Shown here: one piece after another, positions 34,701 through 49,700 of the stretch
How the letters are laid out: each line of letters starts with the position of its first letter
Numbering within the stretch: the stretch's first letter is position 1
DNA from: Thalassolituus hydrocarboniclasticus
GTDB lineage: Bacteria; Pseudomonadota; Gammaproteobacteria; Pseudomonadales; Oceanobacteraceae
Assembly (NCBI RefSeq): GCF_025345565.1
Contig: NZ_CP054475.1
Coordinates: forward strand, 307,501-371,500
DNA: 64,000 nt
Reading direction: 5' to 3'
The notes under the pieces: model-generated
Database searches by the model: none
Seen by the model: only the letters and a program-made list of their open reading frames with translations
Told to the model about the DNA's origin: nothing
Program-made: the position numbers and the translations under genes

Positions 34701-37700
34701 TCTGGCTTCGGTGAAACCGCTGACCGACACCAATGTTATTCGTTTATATCAGTTGAAACGGGCGCAGCAAGCCAGCTTCCGTTTCCGGGGCAGGGTATCA
34801 GCCAAACTCTGGATTGATTCTGTGTTACCTCGCCGTCAGCTGGCAGGGCTGCCGCTGCATGTCACCATGAGCGTTCATGGTTTGCCACTGGACCCGGCCA
34901 GGGTTCGTGCCTGGGTAGGTGGTCATCCGGTGACGTTGGATCGTCTGGAAAGTAATGATGAGCAGGAGCGCGTTGGTATTCTGTACGGTCGTGTACCGGC
35001 ACTGAATATTCCGGGTTATTACGATGTAACGGTTGAAATTAATCGTTATGGACTGTGGGAACAGACCCGATTATTAGGCGCAATCGCAATAGATGCGCCT
35101 TTGACGCTGGACAGTATTGTTCCGCAGTGGGGACCTTTGCCAGGAGGTACCCGTATTGAAGTCAGCGGCAGCGGCTTTGAGCCGGGTAATACCGTTATGG
35201 ACGGGCTGTCGATGCTTGTTGGCTCGGCGCCGGTAACAAATATTGATGTGATTTCTTCCCGCCGGTTAATTGCCTACACCCCACGCGGTGTCACCGGGCG
35301 CCAGCCGGTGCGTATGAGTAACCGCTATCAGGAACTGGCACAACTTGATGAAGCACATGGCTTTGGTTATGGCTTACGGCAGTTAGGCAAAGCGGGCGCT
35401 GCACTTGTCCATCCGAGTCAGGTTGTTGTTGATCAGGATACCGGTGTTGCCATCACTACGGCCGGTTCATTTGTTCATGCATTTGGCCCTTATGATCCCC
35501 CAGAAGGAGAGCGCTGGCAGCTGCAGTATAAATCTTTCGGCGGAGCACTGTACCCGGATGCCTTACGGGCAGCGACCTTTGATGTGCAGGGTGAGGAGCA
35601 TATTCTGCAGGTGGGTGGTGTTGGTAATTTACCCTTGGGTGAAGACGGGCAGGAGCGCCTGGCGCGCGATATTTTACGGATTAAGCTGAGTGCCGGAAGC
35701 GCTCTGACCGATGAAGATAAAGAGCTCTATAACAAAGTCCGCCATGAATATATTGCGACCAATCTCGACTCATTATCGTTACAGGCAACCCGCGAATACG
35801 AGCAGGGTGTCTGGCGTAAGCGTCTGTATGTTGCTAACGGCACGGCAGGTATTTCCCGTCTGAATCTGGATGAGCAGAATGGTTTACAGATTACCAATGA
35901 GATTGGCGGTAATCAGGGGTATTCACTGATTACCGATCTGCTCAAGCAAGGGAATAGCTTATATGCCGCCGAAACGTCTGCGCAGAGCAATTTAAAGCCC
36001 AATGGCCCCTGTTTTGCAAAGGGGTTGCTGGATATAGAAACAATGAAAAACATCCGTGTTATTAATTATCTGCAGGGTGAAGACCCGGTTGAACTCAGCC
36101 GCCTGCCAATTAAAGCCGGTGTGAGTGTCTACCAGCACGGAGAGTGGATTTATGGCGGCGGTATCTATGGTGCCTATCCTTTGCAGAAAACCCATAAATT
36201 CTGTGCGTTCTGGAAAACCATCGGCGCAAATACGCCGATTGCCGGTACGGGGAATCTTGGAGATTATGAACCGGCTAAAACCGTCAATGCACTAAACCTG
36301 TTTGACTCTGTATTATCCCGAACTATTGCCTTTGATTCAGCGGTTACGGATCTTACCTATCACAATAATCATCTGATTGCAGCGCTGGGAACACAAGGCG
36401 TTGAACTGGTGGATATGGGTAACAATGAACGTTTACGTATCTCGATTTCTGAAGAACTGCAGCAAAATCCAGCTGATATTTTCCGTACCGAAATGGTTGG
36501 CAATATGCTGTTTATGTCCGGTCGGGGCGGTTCGGTTGTTGTTGCCGATCTGAATGATCCGGAACATCCGAAGATCATCAGTGCGGGCAATATTGAGTTC
36601 GCAGAAGGCATCGATATATTCCGCAACCGACTGGTTGTTGCTGCTGGTGGTAGTGGGTTGCTCAATATGGAGTTGCCGGGTGCCCTGGTAACTGGAACCA
36701 GCCTTGATCAGGATGGCGGTATTTCCATGAATCCTGATGAGTCATTGGTCGTCAGCTTTAACGAAGCTATCAGTGTGGATTCCTTCCTGCATGCCGGAGC
36801 CTATGAGTTACTTAAGCACAGCGCAGCAAGCAGTGAAAAAGTTGCTGTTGCTGCAATCTGGGTGGCATTAAACGGTCGTGATGGCAGTGCCTCTGAGTTT
36901 GAATTGCAGTTTGATCGTCAGCCGGGTGAATACACCCTGAGTATTAACGATCTGGAGAATATCCGCGGAACCGGGTTGTGGGCGCCACATATCGAACATT
37001 TCCGGGTGCTTGAGCATAGTGCCCGTATTCCGGAAATCCGTTATCTGCAAAATAATCAGATACTCGCGGATGATGTCTCGACAGCCATTGAAATTAAGGG
37101 CTCTCATTTTTCCGACGGTGAATTAAAAGCACAGATTGATAATTACAATGTTCCGGTGACCGTGCTGGATGATGAGACCGCGCTGATTCCGGCAGGTTCT
37201 CTGCAAATGCTGGATCTGGATTATGGTGAGCATCATCTTAAACTCAGCAATCATGAGCGCAGCGCCCTGTATATGGGGGCTGTTATGTATACTGCAGCAC
37301 CTGCTTATACTGAATTCCAGTTGAATGTAAATTCCGGAGACATTACCGGTGGGCATCATATTACGGTTTCAGCCAGCAAGCCGGTGTTCCAGCCTGGCAG
37401 CCGTGCACGTTTTGTCTCCCGTCTGACGGGGCAGGTAATCGAAACCACCATCAGTGAAAACGACTACGAGCTGATTAATCTGGATGACGATGTTATTCAT
37501 CTGAATCAGATGCGCTTCCGCGCGCCTGGCGTGGTTTACCCGGGTATTTATGATGTGTATGCCGTTATGCCTGCTGGTGCTGCAACCCGCGAGGTATTGC
37601 TGGGGCAATTCTCATACAGTCGTGGTCTGGGGCATCAGTGGAACTTGCCTAATTATCCGCCAATGCAGGTCGGTGGCGCCGAACTGCAGGAACAAAACCT

Positions 37701-40700
37701 GCTGATCGGCGTAAAAGATGGTGTGGACGCTACAGCAACAAACCGTTTCCTGATGAAATACGGGTTTGAGTTTTACGACGTTACCATTCCGGACCGTCCG
37801 GTTCGGTTGTCACAGGTTCGTCTGTCTGCGCCGGTGTATGGCGTTACCATGGCAGATAATCAGGCTTATCTGGCCGGCGACACTGCAGGCTTGCACCTGA
37901 TCGATATAACCGACAAAGAAAACCCGCTGCTGGTAGCAACAGAAGCCTTCAGTGGTCTGAAAGTAATGGACGTTGCAATCCGTCGCAGTCAGCAGGTATT
38001 GGCCGTTGCTATTACTGATCCTCTGGGCGGCGGCTTTATCCGCTTTATGGATCTGCTGGATGAAGATCGCCTGACTCCGGTTGGTTATCAAACCCTGACC
38101 TTTGCCGATGCGGATAATGATCCTCATGTTCTGCAGGGGCAGCCGATCGACATATCCTGGAATGAAGGTAAGTTATATGTGCTGCATCGCGCCGATCGGA
38201 AATTACTGCTGACGGTAATCAGTAATCTGGGAGATGGGGCGCCTGTCTGGGTTACCAATGAATTAGAAGAAGTTTCTGGTAATCGTGAATTGCATGAGTA
38301 CTCCATCTTAGTTGAATCAGGATTGGTATATCTCGGTGCTCCTGACGCGCAGTATATTTATGAGCTGGATGCGCAGGATAAAGCGAGTATCAACTATTGG
38401 CAGCAGCGTGATGCCGGAGGCGAACTTTTTGCGCAGGAAGGACGCATTCTGACTTCGACGGAAGAAGGTTTTGTGGTTGTTCGGCCGCATCGTCTGGCGG
38501 TTCGTTCTGTAACACCTCTGGCTGACTCCAGTGTTTCTGTTGGCAGTGAGATCCGGATTCAATTTAATTCTCTGCTGGATACTTCAGCGGAAAGTATCGG
38601 TGCTGCAATCAGCCTTGTTGCTCAGGATGGAAGCGTTATTCCGCCAGAACAATATCGTCTGGAGGCAATTAATACCGTACGTGGTGCGCAGGTTTCCGTT
38701 CATCTGGAGCAAATGTTACCTGAAGGAGAATTCAGGTTAAGAGTCAGCGATATCCTGAAAGATCTTGATGGTCTCGGTATGATTCGCCCGATTGAGCATC
38801 CATTATATTTTTCAGCCGCCCATGCTCCGGATATTAAGTCGGTACAGCGCTGGGTTAATGGTGCCCCAGCAGGCCATTATTTCCATGCGGATGGCTCTGA
38901 AGTCGCGCGTGTTCAGGGGCAATACTTTGCTTCAGGGATGTCCGTCTATGTCGGAGACACATTACTCGATGATGCTTCAGTCCGCGTACTGTCTGCTACC
39001 GAGCTGGAACTTGATATTCCGGATCTGTTCAAAGGCGAGCTTGCCATTTCCGTTAATCTCCGCGTTCAGAATGAACATGGAGAAGGCATTCTTATGGGGG
39101 CTGTTGTGGTCATGCCCCGTGGCCGGCTGGAAGCATTTTACCCTTTGATTGGGCCACCGCAGGGTGGAAACCGTATTGATCTGTACGGAACAGGCTTCAA
39201 CCGCTTTATGAATGTCTATTTCGGGGAGAATCAGGCAGGGAACCTGCGTCTGATCAGTGCCAACCATGCACAGGTTATTGCGCCATCTAACTCATTCGGC
39301 TATCAGGCTGTCAGAATCGAGAATCCATATTTCTCCGGTGAGCAGTCGCAGGCACCGGAAGAATATTTCTATGCGGGGCAGCCGGTTGGCAAGCTGGATA
39401 TGCCAACTGATGCACCCTCTCCGGTTGCCGCACTGGCCTACCAGAATCAATTGCTGTATGCCGTAACGGGTGGCGAATTCACACCAAGAAACCGCGAAGG
39501 CAAAGAGCTGCCGACCCGCTACGGCAAGAAAGCCAGGCTGATGATTATCAATACTTCAGATCCTGTGGCTCCGCAGCTGGTCACTAATCAGATTGCTGAT
39601 CAGGTATTGAATTATCATTTTGAAGGCAGTAGCAAAGACGGAGCCTTTGTTGATGTTGAAGTATCGGGTGACCGTCTGGTCGCGGCAGCAGAAAATCGCT
39701 TCTTTATTTTTGATACCACACTGGCTACAGACCCATTCCTGCTCAAGGATATTGCAACCCCCGGCGCTATCAGAGATGTACTGATACATCAGGGGCAGAT
39801 TTATATTGCTCATGCGCTGGGCATTGATATTTATCGGGAGCAGGATGATGACTTTGAGCGCATAGCCCATATAAGTACAACAGATATCGGCGGGTCACCG
39901 TATCGTTTATCCAGTAATGGCCATAAGTTGTGGGTCGTACAGACAATTGCGCGCCGGGTGGTTAGCCTGGATATGCGTACCTCAGACTACAAACTGATTG
40001 ATGTTATTGAAACCGTTAATAATGACGGGCGCCGTATCAGACCTTATGACTTTATTGATGCTGGCAAAGAATATCTGGTTGCTACCGGGCCGTTAGGCAG
40101 TATTCAGGTCTATGTGGATGACCTTGCGTATGGTGGTCAACTGGCAGGCGAGGCGCGCCTTGAGTATCTCATTGCTAATGGTGATATGAGTGCAGATCGC
40201 ATCACCCTCAAAGGGCAAACCTTATATGTGGCTGCTCAGGAAGGTGATGTGCAGTTATTTAATATCTCGGATTGGTTGCATGGAGACTTCAGTCGTCAGC
40301 CGGTTCTGGATTATTACTATTCGGTTCTGGGGAATACGACCAGTCTGATTGTTCAGCCAGCAGCGCTTTATGCCGGTACGGCATATGGTTTGGTTAATAG
40401 TGATCAGCCTTACGAAAATCCATACGAAACTACTCCTGGACTTGGCATTAGCGGTCAGGTTGCTACGATTGAGAATGACTTGTTTGTTATCGTTGATCAG
40501 CACCCGGGGGTGAGCAAAGCCCTGCTGAAAAATGAAACACTCAGTCTGACGTTTAACCGGGTTGTTAGCGAATTAACGGTTAATAACAATAATATCCGCC
40601 TGTATAAATCAGGCGCCCCTATTGCCCTGAGTTTCAGTCAGACAGTTACTAATGGACTGACAAAGGTCAGTATCATTCCGGACTTTGCCTTTGAGGATGG

Positions 40701-43700
40701 CGTTCAGTATGAGCTGAGAGTCAGCGAAGATGTGCTGGATATTTATGGGCAGCCTCTGCATGGCCGTTATCGTACGGATTTTATTTATCGTGATTATACT
40801 CGTCCTGAATTGACTAAGGTAAGCAGTCAATATATCAGCTGGCAGGGAGGTCAAACTTTAGATCTGTTTGGCAGCGGTTTCTATCCCGGTATGACGGTGC
40901 AGATTGGCGATGTAATTATCGATCCATCGATGATTGAGTGGATTAGTGACACCCATATCCGCATTACACTGCCGCCGCTCCCTGACGCTCAGAATCAGAA
41001 TGCACTGTATGCCATCAGTATTGGTGATGGCCAGAGCTCGGAAACGTATACAGGTCGTCTGAATGTTGTTGCTGATCCATCGATTTCTCTGGCAGGACGC
41101 TACCGGGAATCTGATGTCAGTGTCGAGTCATCTACCCAGATTTTTGGTTACAACGAAAAACACAGACTGGCAATACAAGGGCAGGGCTATGGTCCATTCA
41201 CTTCTGTTTCTGTAAACGGCAAACCTGCACGGAATGTTGAACTCTTACGTGACGATATTCTGGCCTTTGATCAACCCGACAATACGCTCGGCACTCTGCA
41301 TATTGTGGTTGCAAATGAGGGCATTGGTTCTGCTGAAAATAATCAGCTCAGGGTTGAGCTGGAGCCTGAGCGCAGTGGCGTTACTGTGAACGACTACACC
41401 CGTGATGGTGACTTGCTGGCGATCAGCCGCGGAGCTTATCCGTCTACCGTGCAATTACTGACCACCGATGAGAGTGATATACCGTCTTTCCTGTCATCCC
41501 TCTCAATGCCACAAAGTGATCGTGTTGAGCAGATAAGACTGAGCGGAAATTTCCTGTACATTCTGATGAATAAATCCGGTTCAGTATTTGTATATGACAT
41601 CAGCAATGTCTATGCACCGGAGTTGATTAATGAAATCTCAAATCCTCAGCAGTTTGGATTTAAAGGAATTGCAGCTACAAGCCGTCAGCTGATTGCCTGG
41701 GATCAACAAGCAGTTTATTTCGCCCATGCCACTGGTAGTGAGTGGGACTCCCAGCCGATCTCCGGCACAGTGGTTGATGTTGCGGTTTCTGATCGCGAAG
41801 TACATATACTAACGGCAACACAGCTGATCAGCTTGCCGCTGAGCCGTAATGCTGGTTCGAGAACTTTGGCTCATGCTGCAATTCATCCCCAGCAGTTGGT
41901 TATGCACCATGGTTTAGCAGCAGTTGTCGATGGTACCCGCTTACACTGGCTCGATACTGACCGCCAGCAACAGGCAGGGTTGACCAGTATTCCGGCTAAT
42001 GCTCTGGTTAGTCTGAACGGTGAAATATTGGTAGTGATGAATACATCAGCACACATCCAGATGGTATATGACATCAATTTTGATGATGCTCACCAGGTTG
42101 CGCTGCAGGAGATAACCCGCTATCAGTTGCAAGGAACCGGCAACCGGAACCTGAATTATCGTGCAGGTCTGGCCGAGTGGATTCGGAGCGGAGAGTTGTA
42201 TCACACCCGGATTCCAGTGCTGACCGCGGCTCCGGAAAACTTGTCCGTTATTCGCAGCAGCAGTGCCAATATTTATTTACCGTTATCGATGTTGCACCCG
42301 AACTGGGCACGAGCAGATATTTCACTGAAATCATCCGATGGAAGCATGGCCGACGGTATATCACGTCCTGTCGATCATCATTTGCTTCTGGAGACTTATG
42401 CAGGGGAGCTGCAACCAGCAAGTACTTATTATCTGCAGTTGACGGATCAATTACGGCAGTATGTTGATGGCCTTGAGCTGTTACATGATCGTCAGTATCA
42501 GTTTATGACACCACTTGCCTTTGATATCGGAGAGCCTGAAGTCGGAGCCTTATCTCCGGATACGGTTACGCTGGGGGGCACTCATCAGCTTAAGCTATCT
42601 GGTGCGGCGTTTGATCAGGTGCAGTCACTGAAAATCGGAGAGGCGGATATTGATCTGACGGATGCGGAACGCAGCTCCGCATATATCCGTTTCAGTTTCT
42701 CTGCTCAGTCTTTGGGTATTAAACCGTTGCATCTGCATACCGCCGCCGAGATCTTCAGTACGCCAGCGGCACTCAACATTGTGCAACCGCTGGTCATATC
42801 GGCAGTAGTATCTGACCTGCCAGATCCCACTACGGTCAGCGATACAGGGGGGGATACTATCCGGATGACTCTGGCGGGTAACAGTGCCGGGCTTGACGTT
42901 TATTGGATACCTGCCGAAGACGGTTTTGAGCTGGAAGACACTTATCGTGTACAGCACAAAGCTTCAGGCAATGAATTGTCTTTCCTGGTGCCGGTACGTT
43001 CTAAAGATAAAGCCTATAAAGTTGGTCGTGAATATCATGTGGTTATTGTTCGCGAACAGACCACTGAGCAAATTGAATCCTCTGTTCTGAGGGTGGTGGA
43101 CAATACTCCACCGAAGCTGGAGCTGGTTAATCAATATTATTACGAACAACCTCTGACACTGGAGGCTGATGAGCCAATGCAGCTGCCGGCCTACCGTGTA
43201 TCGCGCACACTGTATGCTAATGGCCAGATAGTAACGGACGATGTGACGGAGCGATTTGAGCTGAAAATGCTGAATAATGGACGCATAATTCAGCTGGGCA
43301 ACCGCAGCACGGCTTTCACCGATCATAATTCCGTCTATCGCCTGGAATTATTCGGTCTTGCTGATATTTATGGCAATCTTCCGGTCGAGTCATACAGCAT
43401 TGATGATCAGGGGAGTTTTGTCGCAGAAACCCGTACGCTGGATCGTGAAGCCCCTACCAATATACGGTTACTGAACGCTGCCAATGATGAGGAAATTACG
43501 TCTTCTGTCGCATTGACCCGCAGTAAAGTGCACTGCCTGCGTTTTGTGGCGGAAGATAATCTTCAGCCAGAAGATCAATTACGGATAAAATATCGTATTA
43601 GCAATGATGCCGGCCTGAGTTTTGGCCCGGAGCTGGGTCAGAATAGTAGAAATGAATACTGTTCAGCCGGAGCCTTCCCGGTTGTTGTTGCGCTGGCACA

Positions 43701-46700
43701 GCAGGACCTGACGCTGGCTGCGACTGTCAGTGACGGAGCAATGCTGGCGCACAGAACCATTCAGGTTCCGCTGAAAGACCCTCAGATTAATCTGGCCGGA
43801 TTTTCCACAACGCCGGATGTTATTGAAGAGGTAAGCGACAGTCAGCTGAAGTTTACGGTCGCTGGCGATATTGAACTGATTGATCTTCAGGCAGTACGCA
43901 TTGACCTGTTTGAACGCGGACGCTGGAAGCCTGTGGTTACTCAGGCAGTAAGTAATGGCGTATCTGTCGACGTTTATGCTGATATATTCCAGCCAAAACT
44001 GGCCGATATGCTGTTGGATTATCAGGGAGAGCAGCAAGCCAGTATTCCGGTTCGCGTTCGCGTGCCGTTTGGAATCGACGGCAGTAAAGAATTCTCGGCT
44101 TCTTATACTCTGCATAAAGATATCACTCCGCCGGATATCCGTATTGTTTCACCTCAGCATGGTGGTTATGTGCCATGGGATCTGCCACTGGATGTGTTGA
44201 TCCGCTCATTTGACCGCTACGGTGTTGAACGTGTTGAGGCATCGGTCAATGATGGCGCCTGGGAGTCGTTGCAACAGCCAAACCGGTTGTCGTTTACTCC
44301 GACCCATGACGCGTATCCCGATGATATCCGGATTCGTGTCCGGGCAACGGACCCGAACGGTAATCAGAGTGTCGAGGCATCGGTTGCTAATGGCCGTGAG
44401 ATTCTGTTAACCCCGTATGATGCTGAGCTGGGTGAGCCCGCTATACGTCTGCTGGCTCCGGCTAATGGCGTCAGTATTAAAGAGCGTACTGTCTTAAATG
44501 CTCTGATTGAAATGCAGAACCTGGAAGAAGCGACCGTGCAATTCTGGATCGGTGGTGAAGAAGGTCATCCTGATAATCCTGCCGACCGGATACTCAGCCA
44601 GCCTGATAAAGCAACTGTAAGAGCTACGGTCGACTTTGCCATACCGTCGGTGAACGGTGCCTCGGCGGCGGTTATCCGGGTTCTCAGTAACGGGCAGGTT
44701 CGTGCTCAGGCTTATATCAATATTGAAGATGATGAGGTTCTTGGAGCGGTACCGCTCCTGATTACAGAACCAGACAATCAACTGCTGTCAGGAACTGAGT
44801 TGCTTTTCGCGGCGACCGCTGAGCCTGAAATTTCAGATCAGGCGGATAATTCATTTATCCGTCTGACCGGTGAGAAAAACGGTGACTCCGATGTACCGTT
44901 CGGCGAGGAGAATGCCTTGCATGATGTACAGCTGTCAGCCGGCAATGCTTCCGCAGAACTGTCACTGTCCGCGCATTTGTATGATCTGAGTGGCAATCAC
45001 GCCTCAGTCGGAAAAACACTGAATGTCCTGCCTTATTTGCAGTCTGGCAGCCAGACATTGTTGTCTCTTCAGGCAGGAACAGAACGCTTTGTTGATGCGA
45101 AAAACAGCCTTTCACTTGGCTTTGTTTCCGCATTGAACCAGGTCTATGGTGGCTTCCTGTTACAGGTGGAAAATGCAGAGGTTTATCGTTCTGCTGAAGG
45201 TACTGTTCGCAGTATTCAGGTCGATGGAGACCGGGTAGCTGTTGCCTATGAAATTTCCGGTGCGAACCGCGTTCGCCTGCTTGAATGGCGTGACAATATT
45301 CCAACGGTTATTACGGATGTTGCCTTGCACGGTGATCTGGCTGGAATGAATGGCGATCTGCTTTTTGCTCAGGCCGGTAACACGATTCTGGCGTGGCAGC
45401 TGACCGGAACCACAATAACCGACCTGCCGGGTGTAACGCCGGGTGAGATTATCAGTACCGTATACGATGCTGGCCATTTGTGGGTACTGACGGACAATGC
45501 CCTTGTCGATATCCAGCCAACGGTGATTGATGGTCTGATTGGTCTTTATGAAGCACAACGTTTCAATTCAGAGCGCTATCAGTCTTTTGCGGTTGTTAAT
45601 AAGCGCTTTGCGCTGAACGCGGGTCAGCGTATTGATTTCTACCAGCTGACAGATGAAGGTCTGGTATCTGATGGAGAATATTCTGTTGCTGAGCCGGTTC
45701 AGGCTCTGGTGCCTGACGACAACATCTGGTGGCTGCAACTGAACAATGGAACCTGGCACGCGGTACGTAGCGCCGAGCAGATTGGCCTGCTATCGGAAGT
45801 GCAGCGTCTTATTATTGGTAGTCACCGTTTCGCTTACTTTAATGGAACTGATCTGGTTGTCAGGGAAAAAGTCATTGGTGATTCTGTTACTCCTGCCTTC
45901 AGCGTGGAGAACGCGAAAACCGGTTATCACATCAGTTCGGACCAGCCGTTAACTGTTGTTGCACGGGATACTTCAGGCCAGCAGAGAATACTGCATGAAA
46001 TTGACCGGTATAACTGGCTTCTGCCATATCACGCTGCAATGTCCAGTATTGTTGTCAGTTATGTTGGTATGTCAGGTTCAGGGGAAGAATCTCTGTTGCT
46101 TAATGAGCCTGTATTTACTGACCAGGTGCTGGTAAGTCCGGCGGGGCAGACTCTTGCTGAGCAGGGAAATGTTCCATTGCTTGTTACACCGGATAGTGAG
46201 CCGGTTGTTATATCGAATACGGACGATACTGAAGTTGCTCCGCTGGCGGGTCTGGGCTGGCAGTGGTGGCAGCCAATGTCTTCAAGTCTGAGTCATACTT
46301 TTAATGCATCAGGTACAGCCAAAACCTATGACTGGATTGGAACTGCGAATCAAAGCGAAGGGCGTATTGATATTCTGAGTCCGGAAAATAATGCGGCATA
46401 TCGCGAAACTGATTGGCTGCGGGTCCGGTTTGACTGTGTCGGGATGCCCGCTGTCAGATACAGCCGTGTCATATTGGAGGACTTTAATGGTCAGGCAATC
46501 AGTGCTGTTAATGTTGGTGGTTGTGACGGTGATGTTAATCTGCAGCTTCCTGCTCTGGACCTGGCAGAAAATTACTATGTAAAAGTTCAGGCTTATTATG
46601 GGGATGAGCTGTATTTCACCCAGAGTAAGGTTGCGCTGAAGGCCGTACCTTTAGTTAAGTCGATCAGTGCTGCACTGAGTGTGCCGCAATTTCAGCTTGC

Positions 46701-49700
46701 AGGTTCCGCTTTGGAACTGGAGCGTGGCAATACTGAAAGCATTAATACGGGTTTAATTCTGGTGGAAGATATTCAGGGAAATATCCTGGCTTCCGCTGAG
46801 AATTTCCTGCGGGTTGATATTCCCGACGATGCACAGGAAGTCGTGGTGCGTTCCTATGTCGATGACGGAAAGGGGAACAGTGATACGGCTGTTTATCGCG
46901 TTGTAATTCTTGCGCCATTTAAATTACAGCCTCAGGCCGATGTCGCTTCCTTCTCTGATGGCGTTGCCAGAGTGGGGGATACTGTTTTTGCCCGAGGTCG
47001 TACAGTGCAGAACGAAGCTGGCGAGATGCTGCTGGAAACCAGTCAGAATATCATTGCAGTTGAAGCGCTTGGGCGTCGTTTGGTGGTACTGACCGAAGAG
47101 GGTATCAGCATTTTTGATGGCGACCTTAATTATCAGCAGGTGGCGCATCATCCAATGGTGGGCCTGAATGGAATTGCACTGAATGGCCGTTACCTCTGGA
47201 CCTGGGGGCAGGGTCAGATGGCCCGGTTCACAATATTTGGTAATGCTCTGCACGCCGAATCTGGTTGGTCGCTCAGTGATACGCTTACATCTTCTGTCGT
47301 TGCCGGGGATCATTTGCTGTATTTGCAACAGCAGGCTCTGTGGCTGGATGACAAAAAATTAAAAGAATTCAATGCGTCGCCATTATGGTTGGTTCGTCAC
47401 CATGATAATTACTGGATACAGTTTGAAAGTGGTGAATTGCAGCGCTTTACGCTGCAGAGTGATGAGCTGAGTGAATTTACCAGTGCAGGTATTTTCCCTG
47501 TCAGTGAGCAGGCTATCAGTGTCGCAGGATCTCTGGCGCTGGTTGCAGATGCCGATCAGCTTGTCATCCTTGCTGATGATTTGCTGCCAGAGGTTCAGTC
47601 TCTTGGTTATGTTGATCTGCAAGGTATTTCGCGTCAGCAACTATTACTGAGTAACGGTTACCTTTACGCGGCTAATGGTAAGCGCTGGAGAATCGGCGTT
47701 GATGCTGATGCACGGCCATCGTTTATGGATCGCTATAAGCCTGGTGGTCGTGTATCAGCGATGGACTGGTGGATGGGCGAGTTGTATGTCGCTGCCGACC
47801 ACTATGGTGCTTACCGCATGGCATATGATCATGGCGAGTGGCACTCCCGGCATCTCAGTTCACCATATGCAGAACGTGTCGCAGCGCTTGGTCATACCGA
47901 TCATGGAATGTGGGTTGCGAAGAAGGATCTTGATGTGGTTGTTCATCTGACTGATCCAGCAGCAACTCAGAAAACCCGGATACGTGGTTTTGAGCCTGCA
48001 TATATGGCGGTAAGCCAGCCTTATGTTGCTGTGGCTGATGGTGGAACTCTGCATATTGTGTCGGATGATGATCCTGATAGCGGAGAAGTTGTTCTGGCGT
48101 TACCTGGCAACGCGAAAGTTGCCGCTTTAACATGGCGCGAGGATGCCCTGTGGGTGGCGACAGATAATGGTCAGTTACTGGAATATTACTTCCCGGAATG
48201 GCCAATACATCCATACGATGTTCGCTGGTATCAGCATGATATCGGCTTAACTGAGCCTGTGCGGCAAATCGCTGCTGAATCCGGAAGAATCTGGTTACGT
48301 CAGGAAAGTGGTCTGCAGTACTACACACCGGACAATGGTGAAGTGCATGGGTATTCGCTGCCGGATGCGAAACATGTCAGTCAGATTGCCCTTGCGGGTG
48401 GGCTGCTTTGGGTGGCTTATGAAACAGAACTGACCGCAGAACTGCGGGCAGTTCAGCTGGATAACCTGCAGTTGGAAGGTGATTTCAGTTACGAAACAGA
48501 AATTACAGCTTTGGCTGCATCTTCCCCGTATCTGGCTGTTGGTTTTGTCGATGGTACCGTCACCATTGAGCATGTAAGTACCGGTATTCAAAGGGCTTCA
48601 GCAGATGTTGTGCGCCCTGGTCGCCGCAACACCTTTGCTTACGGCGAATTCTTAGACTTCGAACTCAGTGATAATACTTCTATCGCTGCATCCGATATTT
48701 CTTTAAATGAAAATCTGAGTTATTCGCTGCCGGCATTTGGAAATTACAGTGATATTGTCCCTGGCTGGTTGCTGAATGGACAGTCGATTAATATCCGGGC
48801 CAGAGTTCAGGATCATTATGGCCGTATCTATGAAGGATCGGTTACCCGCGCAGATTTACAGTCACGTGACCTGCCAGGCAATGATATGACGGTTAGTCTG
48901 GATTTTCCTGGTATCAGCTATTATCCGGCACCATTGCAGATTGAGGCTGTGCTCCATGAGGCCAGTCAGCCTGTTCAGCTTGTTGAATATTACATGGCCT
49001 CGGCTGAGGCTGGCCCCTATGAGCTGATTGCGAAACATTATGGCCCTGAGTTTATTATCCGCCGTAATTTCGGTATTGAAAAAGACGGTTATTGGCTGAA
49101 AGCACGGGCCGTCGATATCTATGGCAACTTTGCTGAGTCTGCTGCTCGCCAGATTCAGCGCCAGACAGATGTTCAGTCTCCACAGCTTAATATTGTTCTG
49201 ACAGGTGAGCCGGTTGTTGATATTGATACAGTGATCTCCGATGAGAACTTCAGTGTTATCAGTACCGCGGCTGATAATGAAAGTGGCGTACAAAGTATTC
49301 TTCTGTACCGTGAGAGCGAACTGAAAGCGGCCATTTTTGACGACACTATCTTGTCTGTTAATGATGTTGCTAATTCTGCGGGAGCCTCGCTGAACTACCG
49401 TGTGGTCGCATCAGACTATGCCGGTAATCAATCTGAAGAAATGCGGGCACTGACCGTTATTGAAAATACGCCTCCTGAAATTACGTCATTGACAATAAAT
49501 AATATCAGTCTCTCATTACCCGATACGCAGGGTATTCAGATTATTGAAGGTGATACGCTCAGTCTGACAGGTAGTGTCAGGGATGACGTATGGCTTGAAG
49601 CGGCGAGTATCCGCTGGCTGGATGCGGAGCAGACGTTGAGCCTGCAGGGTAAGCAAAGTGCCCTTAATCTGCAGTTGCAGGATGAGCGTACCGTGCGTCA

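Noticed and set aside
20125-43100. CRISPR or tandem DNA satellite inside the giant gene
   Set aside because: The repetition is at protein level only; no short identical DNA repeats with regular spacers are present.
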